8,548 nucleotides of DNA. Origin: Fibrobacter sp. (GTDB lineage Bacteria; Fibrobacterota; Fibrobacteria; Fibrobacterales; Fibrobacteraceae). Position 1 is the first letter of the stretch; each line of letters begins with the position of its first letter. This document shows positions 6,639 through 8,548 of the stretch, one piece after another. The notes beneath the pieces are model-generated. The model did not search any database and was not told where the DNA came from. It worked only from the letters and a program-made list of their open reading frames with translations. Location: NCBI GenBank assembly GCA_012515825.1, contig JAAYXQ010000152.1, forward strand, positions 1 to 8,548, given 5' to 3'. The position numbers and the translations under genes were made by a program.

Positions 6639-7403
6639 ATGATTGACAAACTGAACCTCTCTTTTGGGTTTTATGATTACCTTCTGATTTTCGCTGTGGC
6701 CGCATTAGGGACTTTTAGTGCCTATTTAAAAGACCCACAACTGAAGGCCGTCTGTGCGACAATTCCTATTCCTTTTGGATTTGCCTACCTCGCCCTAGAG
6801 ATGCCAATCGGAGCAGCCAATGCAGGTTCAGCCTTATTATGTCTTCTTTTTGTTCATATTGTTCGTTACTTGACTTACAAAAAGAATTTCCATGTGATTC
6901 TTTCGATCATTTTAGGAATTTGTGTCTTTATTTTTATTGGCGCCATGCTTTTACCGTATTTACCGACTCAGGAATGGTTCTTTCTATTGATTTGCGCTTT
7001 AGATTTTGGTCTAGGTCTTTTAATTTTTCAAAAGCAAAGTTACAGACACGGTGTTCGACATAAAACGCCTCTCCCTGTCTATATTAAGGCACCCGCTGTC
7101 GCTGCTGTTGTGGCGATGCTAATGGTCATCAAGAAAATACTTGGAGGCTTTGCAACTAGCTTCCCTATGATGAATTCGATTGTCAGTTATGAATCTAGAC
7201 ACTCTCTTGGAGATCAATGTAGGCAGCTCCCTCTATTTTTGATAGCAGGCCCGTTTATGTTTATCGTAATGCGCTATACAGAACTTCTCTTGCATTTCAA
7301 TCGTTGGATAGTTCTCGCCATCGGGGTTACGTTATATATGGCGTTATTCTATCCTCTAAATAAAGAGCTCAAACGACGTAATGAAAGATCGTCTCGAGCT
7401 TAG
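6639..7403 (+). CDS. Integral membrane protein of unknown function, two related halves, possibly GlpM-like
   Basis: I do not recognise this 254-residue protein with certainty. It is very hydrophobic, with about seven or eight likely membrane segments (near 12-29, 36-54, 62-79, 86-106, 112-130, 150-166, 197-212 and 222-239), no cleavable signal peptide and a basic C-terminal tail (KELKRRNERSSRA). The halves look alike: AYLKDPQLKAVCA (28-40) against VYIKAPAVAAVVA (147-159), each followed by further membrane segments ending in VRY (75-77) or VMRY (210-213). The second half also has GGFATSFPMMNSIVSYESR (169-187), which from memory resembles the GlpM/DUF3147 pattern AGLIPLFPTF...; if so, this would be a fused pair of such units. 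That is inference. It is the only plus-strand gene, divergent from rpsO and convergent with pmbA, and probably monocistronic. The start is set by the promoter box; no ribosome binding site is seen. Confidence 0.85.
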   Translation: MIDKLNLSFGFYDYLLIFAVAALGTFSAYLKDPQLKAVCATIPIPFGFAYLALEMPIGAANAGSALLCLLFVHIVRYLTYKKNFHVILSIILGICVFIFIGAMLLPYLPTQEWFFLLICALDFGLGLLIFQKQSYRHGVRHKTPLPVYIKAPAVAAVVAMLMVIKKILGGFATSFPMMNSIVSYESRHSLGDQCRQLPLFLIAGPFMFIVMRYTELLLHFNRWIVLAIGVTLYMALFYPLNKELKRRNERSSRA

Positions 7404-7418
7404 TTTGAAGCTAGTTTT
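7397..7418 (+). terminator. Weak candidate terminator overlapping the membrane-protein stop codon
   Basis: AGCTT (7397-7401) and AAGCT (7408-7412) form a 5-bp stem around AGTTTG, followed by AGTTTT on the plus strand. The stop codon lies inside the stem-loop. The stem is short and the T-tract poor, so this is only a possible terminator; no better one exists for this gene before the array ends. Confidence 0.25.
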
Positions 7419-7611
7419 AAAAACATCAATAAATTAAAATACAGCTCGCGAAGCGCGTAAAAAAACAAACGACGCCAAAAAATGCACTTCGTAGAATTTA
7501 TTCAAAAAATAACGATGTAAAATAATTATAGCGAAGTTAGCTTGAAAAATAAATGATGTAAAAAAAATGCTCGCGAAGTGTGTTTAAAAAATTAAACAAC
7601 GCAAAAAAAAC
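7398..7611. repeat. Degenerate tandem repeat array, four to five units of about 42 bp
   Basis: Four units are clear and a fifth, weaker one (7398-7442) precedes them. One anchor reads AACGACGC (7468), AACGATGT (7511), AATGATGT (7552) and AACAACGC (7595), each followed within one base by an A-run; spacings are 43, 41 and 43 bp. A second anchor, GCGAAG, lies at 7448, 7531 and 7573 (spacings 83 and 42); GCTCGCGAAG opens units one and four. In unit two the same place holds CACTTCG, the reverse complement of CGAAGTG from unit four. Spacers are A/T-rich. Unit lengths are not multiples of three and stops are frequent, so the array is not coding. It fills the gap between two convergent genes. Confidence 0.65.
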
Positions 7612-7640
7612 ACGATTTAAAAAGTGGCAAAAATCATTCC

Positions 7641-7667
7641 AAAAAGAGCCATGATGAAATGAGCTCT
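7641..7667 (-). terminator. pmbA: Rho-independent terminator of pmbA
   Basis: On the minus strand, 16 bases after the stop codon, AGAGC pairs with GCTCT and, past a bulged T, CAT pairs with ATG around the loop TTCATC; a T-run follows. This gives eight base pairs with one bulge and a U-tract, a reasonable intrinsic terminator at the expected place. Confidence 0.6.
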
Positions 7668-7683
7668 CAAGGTTAGTTCAACG

Positions 7684-8548
7684 CTAGTTTGAAATAGCAA
7701 CTTCTGAAACGGCTAACGCAGGCACTTTCACAGAAGAAAATGAATCATTATAGGTGTTCCCTAAAGCCACAAGACGCTTTAGTAAGTCAAAGAAATTGAT
7801 ACTTAGCGTTAAGCCTTCTACAGCATGAACAGGTTTTCCATTTTCAACCCAAATGCCTTGAACACCAATACTCATTTCTCCACTCACTGCACTACAGCCT
7901 GAATTTCCTTCGAGTTTTACGATGTAAAGACACTTAGGAAATAAGTTTAATAAGGCTTCGTGAGAATAAGTTCCAGGAGCGACGACGATATTTTTAAAAG
8001 AGGTTTCAACTTTTCCATTATAAGAACGAGAGGCGTTTCCTGAACTTAAAACTCGATCACGAGAAGCGGACTCTAAATTATAAAGTTTGTTAGAAAATAC
8101 GCCCGATTGCACCACCTCTATTTTTTGAGTGGGAACACCTTCGCCATCAAAAGAACAAGACCCTGGAAGATCGGTTCTCCATGGATCACTGCTTAAGTTA
8201 AAGAAGTCAGGAGCAATTTTTTCATGATACAAGTCTTGTAAACGTGATTGGCCTTTCTGAATCGTATCGGCATAAAAAGAAGAAGAGAACATGGAAATAA
8301 TAGAGCCTGAGACGCGATTCGAAAAAACAACTGGATGATTCCCTTTTTGAATCGGAGATGGGCTTAATAACTCAAGAGCTCGTTCCACAGATTGAGAAGC
8401 AATAAAAGAAGGGTCAAATTGAGACCAGTCCATGCCTGATTTTGAGTAGATGCCGACTTTTTTAATGCCATCTCGACTAGCAACACTACCAACGCCTACA
8501 GAAATGCTATTTCGATGACGTTCATAAAAAACGCCTTTGTGATTGGCA
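7684..8548 (-). CDS. pmbA: PmbA/TldE family protease subunit (5' end cut by window edge)
   Basis: The 287 visible residues are the C-terminal two thirds of a protein that is usually about 440-450 long; the frame stays open to the window edge, so the Met at 8433 is internal. TldE/PmbA pairs with TldD, which carries the HExxH zinc motif, to form a cytosolic protease that degrades unfolded peptides; in E. coli it processes microcin B17 and affects CcdA stability. Family signatures, in visible numbering: SISVGVGSVASRDG near the N-terminal end of the fragment, HPVVFSNRVSG (71-81), CSFDGEGVPT (131-140), LSSGNASR (167-174), VVAPGTYS (188-195) and SGEMSIGVQGIWVENGK (222-238). There is no HExxH, as expected for TldE rather than TldD. 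The gene converges on the membrane-protein gene and ends at its own terminator. A tldD partner is not in the window. Other subfamilies of the TldD/PmbA fold cannot be excluded without the N-terminus. Confidence 0.88.
   Translation of the reverse strand, partial: ANHKGVFYERHRNSISVGVGSVASRDGIKKVGIYSKSGMDWSQFDPSFIASQSVERALELLSPSPIQKGNHPVVFSNRVSGSIISMFSSSFYADTIQKGQSRLQDLYHEKIAPDFFNLSSDPWRTDLPGSCSFDGEGVPTQKIEVVQSGVFSNKLYNLESASRDRVLSSGNASRSYNGKVETSFKNIVVAPGTYSHEALLNLFPKCLYIVKLEGNSGCSAVSGEMSIGVQGIWVENGKPVHAVEGLTLSINFFDLLKRLVALGNTYNDSFSSVKVPALAVSEVAISN

Noticed and set aside
6839..7063. Plus-strand frame inside the membrane-protein gene in another phase
   Set aside because: The hydrophobic segments and the promoter support the 6639 frame; this one is a shadow.
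7398..7611. CRISPR array
   Set aside because: The copies are degenerate along their whole length, there is no constant repeat with unique spacers, and no cas gene is present.
7404..7683. A small gene or pseudogene between the convergent genes
   Set aside because: All frames are broken by stops, repeat units are not multiples of three, and no residual similarity to a protein is visible.

Overview
The window is AT-rich bacterial chromosome and carries seven genes: five complete and two cut by the window edges. Six are on the minus strand. In minus-strand reading order these are pmbA/tldE (5' end cut), rpsO, pnp, tcdA, ispG and serA (3' end cut). One unknown membrane-protein gene lies on the plus strand between rpsO and pmbA. 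All the recognisable genes are housekeeping: a TldE-type protease subunit, ribosomal protein S15, polynucleotide phosphorylase, the tRNA ct6A dehydratase TcdA, the isoprenoid enzyme IspG and 3-phosphoglycerate dehydrogenase. I see no mobile element, CRISPR array, tRNA, rRNA, toxin or defence gene.

Two signals suggest the Bacteroidetes/Chlorobi/Fibrobacteres (FCB) group. IspG is the long form with a central extra domain. Two intergenic regions carry exact matches to the TAnnTTTG -7 promoter box known from Bacteroidetes, at 2852-2859 (minus) and 6626-6633 (plus). The gene content alone does not fix the genus.

Layout. 1-2820: ispG and serA are 28 bp apart and probably one transcript, from a -7 box that lies just below a perfect 16-bp palindrome (2881-2896). 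2925-3646: tcdA is a single gene with a weak terminator. 3647-3936: an intergenic region with small inverted repeats, then a strong pnp terminator (3884-3916). 3937-6435: an rpsO-pnp operon with 18 bp between the genes and a structured rpsO leader that looks like an S15 autoregulatory element. 6436-6638: a divergent promoter region. 6639-7403: the membrane protein, apparently leaderless, with signs of internal duplication. 7404-7683: a convergent intergenic region containing a degenerate array with a period of about 42 bp, then the pmbA terminator. 7684-8548: the C-terminal part of PmbA/TldE.

Several genes serve RNA metabolism and translation (S15, PNPase, TcdA). IspG and SerA are metabolic enzymes paired by transcription rather than by pathway. 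No new multi-gene system is evident. The points most worth a second look are the intergenic repeat array, the rpsO leader, the palindrome at the ispG promoter and the duplicated membrane protein.
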